40,663 bases of DNA from Phenylobacterium sp. (GCF_025351295.1 NZ_JANXWD010000028.1:1-40663), one strand, 5' to 3'. Counted from the first letter of the stretch, positions 7,531 through 16,041 are shown. Translations and numbers: made by a program. The notes: generated by a model from the letters alone, not told the origin.

Positions 7531-8025
7531 ATGGCCGAAGCCTTCAACGAAACCATCCTGCCCGCCGAGAAGGCGGAGCGCTATGCCGCCGTTGCCGAGC
7601 AGATCGCCGCCGTGCTGGACGGCGAGCCGAACCGGGTCGCGCGGATGGCCACCGTGGCCTCCATGCTGGCCTCCAGCTTCGCCCACTATTTCTGGACCGG
7701 GTTCTACGTGGTCGACCCTGAGCGGCCCGACGAGCTGGTGGTCGGCCCCTACCAGGGCAGCCTCGGCTGCATGCGCATCGCCTTCGGGCGGGGGGTGTGC
7801 GGGGCGGCGGCGGCGACGCGGACCACCCAGGTGGTGGCGGACGTCCACGCCTTCCCCGGCCACATCGCCTGCGACAGCCGCTCCGCCAGCGAGATCGTCG
7901 CCCCGGTATTTGACCCGGCGGGAAAGCTGATCGCCGTGTTCGACGTCGACTCCGAAGCGCCGGCGGCGTTCGACGGCGTGGACCGGGCGTGGCTGGAGAA
8001 GATCCTGGCCGCGACGTTTTCGTAG
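7531..8025 (+). CDS. msrC: Free methionine-(R)-sulfoxide reductase, GAF domain
   Basis: A 164-residue cytosolic enzyme that reduces free L-methionine-(R)-sulfoxide, normally with thioredoxin. The whole protein is one GAF domain of the fRMsr (YebR/MsrC) type. The three family cysteines are present at Cys80 and Cys90 (in LGCMRIAFGRGVCG) and Cys114 (HIACDSRSASEIVAP), with the spacing of the E. coli enzyme. The FWTGFYVVDP strand at ~54-63 and the terminal VFDVDSE also match. Length is normal for the family. ATG at 7531 fits the family N-terminus. It is a stand-alone gene, divergent from the S9 peptidase. Confidence 0.92.
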   Translation: MAEAFNETILPAEKAERYAAVAEQIAAVLDGEPNRVARMATVASMLASSFAHYFWTGFYVVDPERPDELVVGPYQGSLGCMRIAFGRGVCGAAAATRTTQVVADVHAFPGHIACDSRSASEIVAPVFDPAGKLIAVFDVDSEAPAAFDGVDRAWLEKILAATFS

Positions 8026-8061
8026 CGACCCTGCCTTTGCCGCCGCGGGCGGGAGCGCAAG

Positions 8062-8088
8062 GCGTAACGCCGCGGCGTTGTCTTACGC
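8062..8088. promoter_or_regulatory. Nested palindrome upstream of the thiolase gene
   Basis: The 14-bp perfect palindrome AACGCCGCGGCGTT (8066-8079) lies within a wider inverted repeat with arms GCGTAA (8062-8067) and TTACGC (8083-8088). It is 72-98 bp upstream of the thiolase start codon in a 134-bp gap that holds no ORF. It fits an operator for a TetR- or FadR-like regulator of the thiolase-SDR pair, or a terminator for msrC; no T-run follows, so I favour the operator. Confidence 0.35.
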
Positions 8089-8159
8089 AGGGGCGCCCCC
8101 CTAGGTTTGCGGCGAGGCGCCTTGAGTGGCGCAAGTGGACGAACGAACGGAGCAATCAC

Positions 8160-9332
8160 ATGGCCGAGGCCTATATCGTAGCCGCCACGCGGACCGCCGG
8201 CGGGCGCAAGGGTGGCCGCATGCGGGGCTGGCATCCGGCCGACCTGGCCGGGTCGGTGCTGGACGAGCTGATAGTGCGCACGGGGGTCGATCCGGCTGCG
8301 GTCGAGGACGTGATCATGGGCTGCGTTACCCAGGCCGGCGAGCAGTCCACCAACATCGGCCGCAACGCCGTCCTGGCGTCGAAGCTGCCGGAAAGCGTGC
8401 CGGCCACCTCGGTGGACCGCCAGTGCGGCTCCTCGCAGCAGGCGCTGCAGTTCGCCGCCCAGGCGATCATGAGCGGCACCATGGACATCGTCATCGCCTC
8501 GGGCGTCGAGAGCATGACCCGCGCACCGATGGGCATGTCGGTGATCCTCCCGGCCAAGGAAGGCCTGGGGGTTCCCAAGAGCCCGCGCATGGAAGAACGC
8601 TATCCCAACATCCAGTTCAGCCAGTTCATGGGCGCCGAGATGGTCGCCGCCAAGTACGGCCTGACCAAGGAGCAGCTGGACGAGTTCGGCTACCACAGCC
8701 ACCAGCGCGCCATCGCCGCCACCCAGGGCGGGGCCTTCAAGGACGAGATCCTGGCCCTCGACGGCCTGGACAAGGAAGGCAATATCGTCCGCCACGACAG
8801 CGACGAGGGCATCCGCTTCGACGTCAGCCTGGATGGCATGCGGGCGGTGAAGCTGCTCCAGGAGGGCGGCCAGCTCACCGCGGCGACCTCCAGCCAGATC
8901 TGCGACGGCGCCTCGGGCGTGATGGTGGTCTCGGAGCGGGCGCTGAAGGAGCACGGGCTGACCCCGATGGCCCGGGTCCACCATCTCTCCCTGCTGGGCC
9001 ACGACCCGGTGATCATGCTGGAAGCCCCGATCCCGGCCACCGAACGGGCGCTGAAGCGGGCCGGCATGTCGATCGACGACATCGACCTGTTCGAAGTCAA
9101 CGAGGCCTTCGCCTCGGTGCCGGTGGCCTTCATCCAGAAGCTGGGCGCCAATCCGGAGCGGGTGAACGTCAATGGCGGCGCCATCGCGCTGGGCCACCCG
9201 CTGGGCGCGTCCGGCACCAAGCTGATGACCACCCTGCTCTATGCGCTGAAGGCCCGCGGCAAGAAGTACGGCCTGCAGACCATGTGCGAGGGCGGCGGCC
9301 TGGCCAACGTCACCATCGTTGAGCGGCTGTAG
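8160..9332 (+). CDS. Acetyl-CoA C-acyltransferase (thiolase)
   Basis: A 390-residue cytosolic thiolase that cleaves 3-ketoacyl-CoA with CoA (or runs the condensation). The catalytic set is complete: Cys89 in SVDRQCGSSQQAL, His346 in LGHPLGASG and Cys376 in QTMCEGGG. The NEAFASVPVAF motif is also present. Length is typical. An ATG at 8160 follows a CGGAGC ribosome site. The SDR gene begins 8 bp after its stop, so the two are probably one operon giving dehydrogenase and thiolase steps of a beta-oxidation route. It resembles FadA/PaaJ-type degradative thiolases more than biosynthetic PhaA, but this is a judgement. It may serve the acyl-CoA genes at 17.5 and 26.3 kb. Confidence 0.92.
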   Translation: MAEAYIVAATRTAGGRKGGRMRGWHPADLAGSVLDELIVRTGVDPAAVEDVIMGCVTQAGEQSTNIGRNAVLASKLPESVPATSVDRQCGSSQQALQFAAQAIMSGTMDIVIASGVESMTRAPMGMSVILPAKEGLGVPKSPRMEERYPNIQFSQFMGAEMVAAKYGLTKEQLDEFGYHSHQRAIAATQGGAFKDEILALDGLDKEGNIVRHDSDEGIRFDVSLDGMRAVKLLQEGGQLTAATSSQICDGASGVMVVSERALKEHGLTPMARVHHLSLLGHDPVIMLEAPIPATERALKRAGMSIDDIDLFEVNEAFASVPVAFIQKLGANPERVNVNGGAIALGHPLGASGTKLMTTLLYALKARGKKYGLQTMCEGGGLANVTIVERL

Positions 9333-9340
9333 GGGTTCGC

Positions 9341-10033
9341 ATGGCCGGACGCGCCCTGGCGATCACCGGCGCGTTCGGCGTCCTGGGCTCGGCGGTGGCC
9401 AGGGCCGCCGTCGGCCAGGGCGCGCGCCTGGCGCTGATCGACTTCGCCAGGGATGCGCCGGCAGGCTCGCCGGTGGGTCCGGACGTGCTCGTGCTGCCCG
9501 GCGTCGACCTGACCGACGCGGTGCAGACGGGCGCGGCCATCGACGCGGTGGCGGAGCGGTTCGGTGGGTTGGACGGCCTGCTCAATATCGCCGGGGGCTT
9601 TTCCTGGCAGAAGGTGGAGGGCGGCGACTACGACACCTGGCCGCGGCTCTACCGGCTGAACGTGCTCACGGCGATGAACGCCAGCCAGGCCGCCATCCCG
9701 CATCTGCGGCGCAGCGCGGCCGGGCGCATCGTCAATGTCGGCGCCGCCGCGGCGCTGAAGGCTTCGCTGGGCATGGGCGCCTATGCGGCCTCCAAGGCCG
9801 GCGTCCACGCCCTGACCCAATCCCTGGCGGAGGAGCTGAAGGCCGACAACGTCACGGTCAACGCCGTGCTGCCCTCGATCCTCGACACCCCCGCCAACCG
9901 CGCCGAGATGCCCGAGGCCGACCCCGCCGCCTGGGTCGCGCCGGCCGACCTGGCGGCGGTGATGCTGTTCCTGGCCAGCGAGGCCGCCACGGCCGTGACC
10001 GGCGCCCTGATCCCGGTGACCGGGCGGGTCTGA
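9341..10033 (+). CDS. SDR-family oxidoreductase with Ala at the usual catalytic Ser position
   Basis: A 230-residue short-chain dehydrogenase. The N-terminal nucleotide site TGAFGVLG (9-16), NIAGG (82-86) and the YAASK active-site motif (Tyr148, Lys152) are present. The position 13 residues before Tyr148, normally the catalytic serine, lies in VNVGAAAAL and is Ala135, so activity may be altered or another serine (Ser142) may serve. It is 8 bp downstream of the thiolase, so a 3-hydroxyacyl-CoA dehydrogenase role is possible, but the missing serine leaves this open. ATG at 9341 is the natural start. No signal peptide. Confidence 0.85.
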   Translation: MAGRALAITGAFGVLGSAVARAAVGQGARLALIDFARDAPAGSPVGPDVLVLPGVDLTDAVQTGAAIDAVAERFGGLDGLLNIAGGFSWQKVEGGDYDTWPRLYRLNVLTAMNASQAAIPHLRRSAAGRIVNVGAAAALKASLGMGAYAASKAGVHALTQSLAEELKADNVTVNAVLPSILDTPANRAEMPEADPAAWVAPADLAAVMLFLASEAATAVTGALIPVTGRV

Positions 10034-10092
10034 TCCCTGCCTTCCGCGCGACGCGGGGAACACGGGTTTGGTCCCGCACCCATCCCTCGGAG

Positions 10093-10117
10093 ATCGGCGC
10101 GCTAACTGAACGCCGAT
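10093..10117. promoter_or_regulatory. Inverted repeat ATCGGCG-N11-CGCCGAT
   Basis: Perfect 7-bp arms at 10093-10099 and 10111-10117, located after the SDR gene and before the TonB-dependent receptor. It could be the SDR terminator (no T-run) or an operator of the receptor gene. A second small repeat, GTAC-GAA-GTAC, lies at 10127-10137. Confidence 0.3.
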
Positions 10118-10147
10118 AGCTTGGCTGTACGAAGTACGTCACACTGG

Positions 10148-10169
10148 CCCCTCCGGGAGGGGACGCCCC
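10148..10169 (+). promoter_or_regulatory. Hairpin covering the ribosome site of the TonB receptor gene
   Basis: CCCCTC/GAGGGG (10148-10162) is a perfect hairpin that includes the only strong purine-rich ribosome site before the ATG at 10174. GGGG/CCCC (10159-10169) is an alternative hairpin sharing bases with it, so the two exclude each other. This could set a low or switchable translation rate; the sequence shows the pairing only, not its use. Confidence 0.35.
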
Positions 10170-10173
10170 GAAG

Positions 10174-12249
10174 ATGGGCCCATGGATTATGATCGCCGCG
10201 GCCGCTGCGCCGCAGGCGGCCGCGCAGGCCGTCCCCGCCGCTCCGGCGCCCGCCGGGCCGGATCGGGGCGTCATCGCCTATCCGCCGGGATTCTTCGCGG
10301 AGTCCAAGCCGATCAGCGCCTACGACATGGTGCTGCGCGTGCCCGGCTTCGCCTTCGACAAGGGCGTCGTGGTCCGTGGCCTGGCCGGGTCCAGCGGCAA
10401 TGTGCTGATCGACGGCCAGCCGCCGGTGTCCAAGAACGATGGCCTGGACGACATCCTGAAGCGCATCCCCGCGGCGTCGGTGGAGCGGATCGAGCTGATC
10501 CGCGGCGGCGCGCCGGGCATCGACATGGACGGGCGCACGATCCTGGCCAATGTCGTGCGCCGCCAGACCGCCGGCTTCCGCGGCGCGATCTCGCCCAGCA
10601 TGTTCTTCATCTACAACGGCAAGGTGCTGCCGAGCCTGCGGTTCGAGGGCCAATGGCGTTGGTCCGGCGGGCGCGCGGCCGAATTCAGCCAGGTGCTGGG
10701 CACCGGCATCCTGCCGAACAACGAGTACGGGATCGGCAGCCGGTTCCGCTACAACGCCGACGGGTCGGTGCGCCTGCACTCCCATGTCGACGGCTATTCC
10801 TATGGCGCGCGCATCAACACCACGGCCGGCTATGAGACGCCCCTGTTCGGGGGGCACGCGCACCTCAACGGCGCGCTGATCTTCAATCCGGGGTCCGTCG
10901 AGATCTACGACCACTACCGCAGCCTCGCCGGCCTGGAATATGAGTTCGACGACAATCAGAAGCGCCAGGTCGAACTCGGCGGACGGTTCAACCGGCCGCT
11001 GAACGACCGCGTCGGGCTGGAGACCACCGGCTTCCAGCAGTTCAGCCATCTGACCACGACCGTGCATTTCGAGGGGCCGGGCCTGACCCGCAATTTCCGG
11101 CTGGATCGCCAGTCCACCGAGAGCACCGGCCGCGTGCAATTTCGGCTGCGGGGTCCGCCGGGCGTGACCCTGGAGACCGGCGCGGAAGGCGCCTTCAACC
11201 ACCTCGACAGCAAGACCGACCTCACGGTCAACAGCCGCGCGATCGCGGTGCCGGCCGCCAATGTGCAGGTGGAGGAACTGCGGGGCGAGGTGTTCGCGCG
11301 CGGCACCTGGCAGGCGACCTCGACGCTGACCCTGGAGGCCGGGGTCCGCCAGGAGGCCTCGCAGGTGACCTCGGACGGCGATCTGGTGCTGCGCAAGTCG
11401 CTGCATTTCCTGAAGCCCCGCGCGGCCCTCACCTGGGCGCCGGACGGCCTGAGCCAGTTCCGCCTGCGGGTGGAGCGCGAGGTCGGCCAGCTGAATTTCG
11501 ACGACTTCGTCGCCTCGTCGAACGTCGCCTCGACGGGGACGGTGGTGGCCGGCAATCCGGACCTGACCCCGCAGCAGGCGTGGGTGTACGAGGCGGCCTA
11601 TGAGCGTCGGTTCTGGGGCGCGGGCGCGGCGCTGCTCACCGTCCGCCATTTCGACATCACCGACACCGTGGACCGGGGGCCGGCGCGCGATGGTCGCGGC
11701 GCCATCATCCGCGATCCGCTCACCGGCCAGGCGGCGGCCGATCGTCCCGACAACATCGGACCGGGCACGAAGGACGAGATCCAGGCCAGCCTCACCGTGC
11801 CGCTCCAGCGGTTCGGAATCCGCGCCGCCCAGCTCAAGCTGCAGTCCACCTGGCGCGACACCCAGGTCACCGACCCGATCACCGGCCGGTCGCGTGAAAT
11901 CTCCGGCCAGCACCCGATCGACTGGGAGGGCCACTACAGCCAGGACCTGCCGCGGTGGAACGCCACCTGGGGCATCGACGCGATCGGCGGCTACCGCGAG
12001 CGGTTCTTCCGCCTGGCCGAGATCGAGACCAAGAAATACTCGACCTGGGTCGTCGTGTACGGCGAATACAAGCCGCGCCCCGATCTCTCGATCCGGGTCG
12101 AGGTGAACGGCGTCACCCTGCGCAACGCGCGGCGCATCCGCGAGGTCTATGTGGGGCCGCGCAACCTTGGCCGCCTCGACTACACCGACGAGCGCAGCGC
12201 CGAGTTCCGCGGCAGCGTGAACGTCCGGGTCCGCAAGACCCTGGGCTAA
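10174..12249 (+). CDS. TonB-dependent receptor (plug plus outer-membrane barrel)
   Basis: A 691-residue outer-membrane receptor expected to take up a siderophore, sugar or other large nutrient with TonB energy. The plug domain spans about residues 40-130, with VLRVPGF, VVRGLAGSSGNVLIDGQPP and the SVERIELIRGG strand before a short NVVRRQT link. The remaining ~550 residues alternate amphipathic strands typical of a 22-strand barrel. The N-terminus is hydrophobic and Ala-rich with an AAAQA-like cleavage site, but has no basic residue. An in-frame TAG at 10117 prevents a longer start other than non-ATG codons. The last residues are VRVRKTLG, not the usual terminal Phe. The ligand is unknown; no TonB, ExbB or sensor gene is adjacent. 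Confidence 0.88.
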   Translation: MGPWIMIAAAAAPQAAAQAVPAAPAPAGPDRGVIAYPPGFFAESKPISAYDMVLRVPGFAFDKGVVVRGLAGSSGNVLIDGQPPVSKNDGLDDILKRIPAASVERIELIRGGAPGIDMDGRTILANVVRRQTAGFRGAISPSMFFIYNGKVLPSLRFEGQWRWSGGRAAEFSQVLGTGILPNNEYGIGSRFRYNADGSVRLHSHVDGYSYGARINTTAGYETPLFGGHAHLNGALIFNPGSVEIYDHYRSLAGLEYEFDDNQKRQVELGGRFNRPLNDRVGLETTGFQQFSHLTTTVHFEGPGLTRNFRLDRQSTESTGRVQFRLRGPPGVTLETGAEGAFNHLDSKTDLTVNSRAIAVPAANVQVEELRGEVFARGTWQATSTLTLEAGVRQEASQVTSDGDLVLRKSLHFLKPRAALTWAPDGLSQFRLRVEREVGQLNFDDFVASSNVASTGTVVAGNPDLTPQQAWVYEAAYERRFWGAGAALLTVRHFDITDTVDRGPARDGRGAIIRDPLTGQAAADRPDNIGPGTKDEIQASLTVPLQRFGIRAAQLKLQSTWRDTQVTDPITGRSREISGQHPIDWEGHYSQDLPRWNATWGIDAIGGYRERFFRLAEIETKKYSTWVVVYGEYKPRPDLSIRVEVNGVTLRNARRIREVYVGPRNLGRLDYTDERSAEFRGSVNVRVRKTLG

Positions 12250-14615
12250 TTCGCCGGCGTCAGCGCCATCACCAGCTCCGCCTCCCCCTCCACCGCCGCC
12301 CGGCTGAACCGCAGCGGGACGTAGGCGCCGGCCGCCCACAGCGGGAACAGGTCGCGGTAGTGCGGGCTGAGCGGGTCGCCCGACTGGCCGGGGGTGTTGA
12401 TGACCATGGAGTTGTCCCAGGCGCCGACGTCCAGCACCATCCGCACCGAGGCGCCGGCGATCTGGTCGAAGGTCTTGGCGTTGTAGGTCGCCGCCCTCGG
12501 CGTCGAGGCCGAGCCGGGGATCCTGAGCGGGCCAAGGCTCATCTGCGCGGCCAGGCCGGGGTCGGCGATCGCGGCGATGGCCGGGACGAAGCGGGCGTGG
12601 TGCAGCCGGCCCCAGGTCCAGCCGGCCGGATCGGGTCCGAGGCGTTGCGTCACCTCGGCGACGGCGTCGGCCAGGCTGGCGAGCAGGATCGGATCGCGGA
12701 CGGCGGGCGGCGCGGCCTCCAGCCAGGTCAGGATCGGGTCGGGCGAGCTCTGCCCGAGCAGCGCCCTGGCCGCCTGCGGCGCGGCGGCGGCGACCACAGC
12801 GCCGCCCAGATGCTTGGTGACCCAGATCTCGTAGATCGCGGCGGCCTGGCTATCGACCCCCTCGTTGGCGTCCCAGCCCTGCAGGACGCCCAGCGCCCGG
12901 GCGACGCCGGGATCGGCCGAGGTCAGGCCGCGGACCAGGGCCACGCCGCGGCGCGCCTGGGTGCTGACCGCGTCGGTCTGCAGGGCCATGGAGTCGGCCA
13001 GGGTTCCTTTCGGCTCGCCGTCCAGCACCTCGTGGATGCGGACGGTCCGCGTCGGGTCGGCCCACTCGTAGCCGACCATGCCCTTCCAGTCGGCCGGCAG
13101 GTTCATGGCGTTGGCGGTGGCGAAATAGCCGGCGGCGGGATTGCGGCTGGCGGGCAGGCCGCCGTCGGCCATGAACCCGGCCCACTCGTAGCGGCCGTCG
13201 CCCGGCACCGGCAGCAGCCCGTCCCAGTTGGGCCGGATCGGCGTGCGCCCGGCGGCCGACCAGCCCACCTCGCCCGAGGTGTCGGCATAGACCAGGTTCA
13301 GCGGCGGGGCGCCCCAGCGGTTGCGGGCGGTCTGGAAATCGCCCCAGTTTTTCGCATGCCACATCCGCGACGAGCCGAAGTAGCCGGACAGGCCGGGCTC
13401 GGTCCACACCGTGCGCACCGTGAAGGCGCGGCCCTTGGCGTCATCCTGGAACACCACGGCGCCGTGGCGGGTGAAGTGCAGTTCGACCTGGCGCGGCGCC
13501 TCGCCCTTCACCCCGATGGTCTCCCTGACCACCGTCATCGGCTCCCAGCCGCCCTTGTAACGGTAGGTGTTCCCCTTGGTCTCGTAGACGTAGAGGTCCT
13601 CCTGATCGATGTAGAAGATGGTGATCCCGAACGCCGTCCGGTCGTTGTGGCCGAGCGAGACGCCGGGCAGGGCGGGCTCGCCGGCCCCGATGATCGACAG
13701 GCCGGGTGCGTCCAGGTGGGCGATGTAGCGCAGCGACGGCACGCCCACCGGCCGGTGCGGATCGTTGGCCAGGATCGGGCGGCCGGTCGCGGTGCGCGCG
13801 GCGGAGATCACCCAGTTGTTGGAGCCCTCGGCGGCGCGCTCGTCGATCACCTGGGCCAGCTGCCGCGGCGGCGCGGCCTCGGCCTGCTTAGACGCCAGCG
13901 CCTCGAAGCTGACCGGATCGGTGGCCAGGACATAGTCGTCCAGCACCCCGGCCGGGACGTCGCAGGGGTTGAGGCCCTTGGGCACGGTCAGCCTGTGCGC
14001 CGGCTCCAGCTTGCGGCGCAGCGCATCGGCCGGGACGCCACCGGCGCAGACCACCTGCGCCCGGGCCACTTCGGAGGTGACGTTGGAGACCAGGGCGTGG
14101 CTGCGGATGCGCAGGATGTCCTCGGGGTTCCAGGCCTCGGGCTGGCTGCCGGTCAGCCGGAACTCCACCGGCAGCGGCCGCTGGCCCGCCCGCACCTCGG
14201 CCACATAGGCGTTCACCCCGGCGGCGAAGGCCTCGACACTCTCCCGCGCCCCCGGGTCATAGGCCGCCCATTCGGCCGCCATGTCGCCACGATAGAGGAA
14301 CAGCCGCGCCGCCCGGTCCTGCGCCACATAGGCCGGGCCGAAGCTGGCGGAGAGCCGGCCCAGGCCGCGTTTGCGCCACAGGTCGATCTGCCAGAGCCGG
14401 TCGCGGGCGGCGTTGTAGCCCTGGAGGAAGAAGGCATCGCGCGCCGACTTCGCATAGATGTGCGGGATGCCCCAGCGGTCGACGATGATCTGGGCGGGCT
14501 GGGCCAGGCCCGCGACCGCGCGGTCCTCGTGGCGCACGGCGCTGGACAGCTCCGCCTGCGCCGCCCCGGCGCCCAGCGCCAGCCCCGCAACGATCCCTCC
14601 GAACAGCGCCCGCAT
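12246..14615 (-). CDS. Penicillin acylase family protein (Ntn hydrolase precursor), periplasmic
   Basis: A 789-residue precursor of an Ntn-type amidohydrolase that hydrolyses amide bonds of acylated amines, such as beta-lactams or N-acyl homoserine lactones. A signal peptide (MRALFGGIVAGLALGAGAAQA) is followed by the alpha chain, a spacer, and the autocleavage site Gly264-Ser265 in AAEGSNNWVIS, where Ser265 becomes the N-terminal nucleophile of the beta chain. Downstream motifs such as ILANDPHRPVGVPS and FGITIFYIDQEDLYVYE are typical. Length is normal. Its stop codon overlaps the end of the TonB receptor gene by 4 bp (convergent). A quorum-quenching acylase is a possible alternative; the substrate cannot be decided. 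Confidence 0.92.
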   Translation of the reverse strand: MRALFGGIVAGLALGAGAAQAELSSAVRHEDRAVAGLAQPAQIIVDRWGIPHIYAKSARDAFFLQGYNAARDRLWQIDLWRKRGLGRLSASFGPAYVAQDRAARLFLYRGDMAAEWAAYDPGARESVEAFAAGVNAYVAEVRAGQRPLPVEFRLTGSQPEAWNPEDILRIRSHALVSNVTSEVARAQVVCAGGVPADALRRKLEPAHRLTVPKGLNPCDVPAGVLDDYVLATDPVSFEALASKQAEAAPPRQLAQVIDERAAEGSNNWVISAARTATGRPILANDPHRPVGVPSLRYIAHLDAPGLSIIGAGEPALPGVSLGHNDRTAFGITIFYIDQEDLYVYETKGNTYRYKGGWEPMTVVRETIGVKGEAPRQVELHFTRHGAVVFQDDAKGRAFTVRTVWTEPGLSGYFGSSRMWHAKNWGDFQTARNRWGAPPLNLVYADTSGEVGWSAAGRTPIRPNWDGLLPVPGDGRYEWAGFMADGGLPASRNPAAGYFATANAMNLPADWKGMVGYEWADPTRTVRIHEVLDGEPKGTLADSMALQTDAVSTQARRGVALVRGLTSADPGVARALGVLQGWDANEGVDSQAAAIYEIWVTKHLGGAVVAAAAPQAARALLGQSSPDPILTWLEAAPPAVRDPILLASLADAVAEVTQRLGPDPAGWTWGRLHHARFVPAIAAIADPGLAAQMSLGPLRIPGSASTPRAATYNAKTFDQIAGASVRMVLDVGAWDNSMVINTPGQSGDPLSPHYRDLFPLWAAGAYVPLRFSRAAVEGEAELVMALTPAN

Positions 14616-14733
14616 CGTCCCCGCCTCCCTGGTTGGCGCGATAGTGGACCGCGAACGCCGGTTCCGTCACGCAGCGCTTGCGCTTCCGCCCACGTCATCC
14701 GCTAGGCTGAGGGTCCTTTGGAAGGGGACACCC

Positions 14734-15105
14734 ATGATCGGCTACGCGACTATCGGCACCAACGACCTCGACCGCGCGACCAAGTTCTATGACGCCGTCC
14801 TGGCCACCCTCGGCGGCGCGCGCACCTTCGCCAACGGCGACCGCATGCAGTTCTACGGTAGCAAGGACACGCCCGGCATGATCGCCGTCAGCAAGCCCTA
14901 TGACGAACAGCCCGCCACCTCCGGCAACGGCACCATGTTCGGCCTGCCGGCCGCCAGCAAGACGCAGGTGGACGCCGCCCACGCCGCCGCGGTCGCGGCC
15001 GGCGGAACCTGCGACGGCGCCCCCGGCCAGCGGATGCCGACCTTCTACGGCGCCTATTTCCGCGACCTGGACGGCAACAAGGTCTGCGTCTTCAACATGG
15101 GCTGA
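14734..15105 (+). CDS. VOC family protein, first of a tandem pair
   Basis: A 123-residue glyoxalase/bleomycin-resistance/dioxygenase fold (VOC) protein. It opens with MIGYATIGTNDLDRATKFYDAVL and closes with FYGAYFRDLDGNKVCVFNMG, the usual end strands with the DPDGN-like turn. Such proteins bind metal and catalyse isomerisation, dioxygenation or thiol transfer, or only bind ligands. A GGAAGGGGA ribosome site precedes the ATG. The next gene starts 3 bp later and encodes a clear paralogue, so the pair arose by tandem duplication. No substrate is evident. Confidence 0.85.
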   Translation: MIGYATIGTNDLDRATKFYDAVLATLGGARTFANGDRMQFYGSKDTPGMIAVSKPYDEQPATSGNGTMFGLPAASKTQVDAAHAAAVAAGGTCDGAPGQRMPTFYGAYFRDLDGNKVCVFNMG

Positions 15106-15108
15106 GGG

Positions 15109-15477
15109 ATGATCGGCTACACCACCATCGGCACGAACGACCTGGATCGCGCCAAGGGATTCTACGACAAGGTGCTCGCCCCGTTGGGCGGGCGCCGGAC
15201 CCTGGTCTATGAGCGGTCGCTCTACTACGGCGGCCCAGGCCGCGGGGCGATGCTGGGCGTCACCTTGCCCTTCGACGGTCAGGCCGCGACGTCCGGCAAC
15301 GGCGGGATGGTGGCGCTGTCGGCGGCCTCGCCGGCGATGGTGGACCAGGTCCACGCCGCCGCGATGGCCGCCGGCGCAAGCTGCGAGGGCCCGCCCGGCC
15401 AGCGCATGGACAACTTCTACGGCGCCTACTTCCGCGACCTCGACGGCAACAAGGTCTGTGTCTTCAGGATGGGTTGA
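15109..15477 (+). CDS. VOC family protein, second of a tandem pair
   Basis: A 122-residue VOC protein, closely similar to the preceding one (same MIGYxTIGTNDLDRA start, PGQRM motif and YGAYFRDLDGNKVCVF end) but diverged in the middle (residues ~31-75). It is 3 bp downstream of its paralogue and directly abuts the GNAT gene, so the three are almost certainly one operon. The divergent middle may change ligand choice. VOC proteins work as paired modules, so a heterodimer of the two is possible; this is inference. Confidence 0.85.
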   Translation: MIGYTTIGTNDLDRAKGFYDKVLAPLGGRRTLVYERSLYYGGPGRGAMLGVTLPFDGQAATSGNGGMVALSAASPAMVDQVHAAAMAAGASCEGPPGQRMDNFYGAYFRDLDGNKVCVFRMG

Positions 15478-16041
15478 GTGGCGGCGGTCGAGCTTCGGAA
15501 GGCGTCGCTGGACGGCCTGCCGCAATATGTGGACGCGCTGAAGCGGGGGTGGTCGCCGGATAACGTCCGTGGCCGGCTCGGCGCTGACGAGCAACTGGCG
15601 CGCATCGCCGAGGACGCCGCCGCTTTCGTCGCCTCGCAGGACGATCCGGAGGGCCGGGGCGCGCCGATCATCTTGCCGGACGGGACCAAGGTGGTGCGGC
15701 TGCCGGGCTATTACCGCTGGATCTGGGACGGCCAGTTCTGCGGGACCGTCGGCTTTCGCTGGCAGCCGGGGACGCCGGATCTGCCGCCGCACGTGCTCGG
15801 GCACATCGGCTATGGCGTGGTCCCGTGGAGGCAGGGACGCGGCTATGCCACGGCGGCGCTGGCGCTGGCGCTGCCTGACGCCCGGGCGAGGGGCCTGCCC
15901 TACGTCGAGTTGACCACCGACCCGGACAACGTCGCGTCGCAGCGGGTGATCGAGGCCAACGGCGGCGTCCTCGTCGACCGCTTCCGCAAGCCCGCCGCCT
16001 ATGGCGAGGCCGAGGGCCTGCGCTATCGCATCGCGCTCTGA
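15478..16041 (+). CDS. GNAT family N-acetyltransferase
   Basis: A 187-residue protein with a GNAT acetyl-CoA-binding core: the beta4 strand HIGYGVVPWRQGRGYATAAL (109-128) holds the Q/R-x-x-G-x-G/A pyrophosphate loop (RQGRGY). It is followed by LPYVELTTDPDNVASQRVIEANGG, the usual motif B. The first ~75 residues are less typical. The GTG start at 15478 abuts the stop of the second VOC gene, giving translational coupling. The gene overlaps the end of the convergent sugar dehydrogenase gene by 19 bp. The acceptor (amino acid, small amine or drug) is not evident. Confidence 0.82.
   Translation: MAAVELRKASLDGLPQYVDALKRGWSPDNVRGRLGADEQLARIAEDAAAFVASQDDPEGRGAPIILPDGTKVVRLPGYYRWIWDGQFCGTVGFRWQPGTPDLPPHVLGHIGYGVVPWRQGRGYATAALALALPDARARGLPYVELTTDPDNVASQRVIEANGGVLVDRFRKPAAYGEAEGLRYRIAL

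Noticed and set aside
11955..14705. A 916-codon plus-strand frame across the TonB receptor end and penicillin acylase gene
   Set aside because: It crosses two well-supported genes, has shadow-like composition and no recognisable domain.
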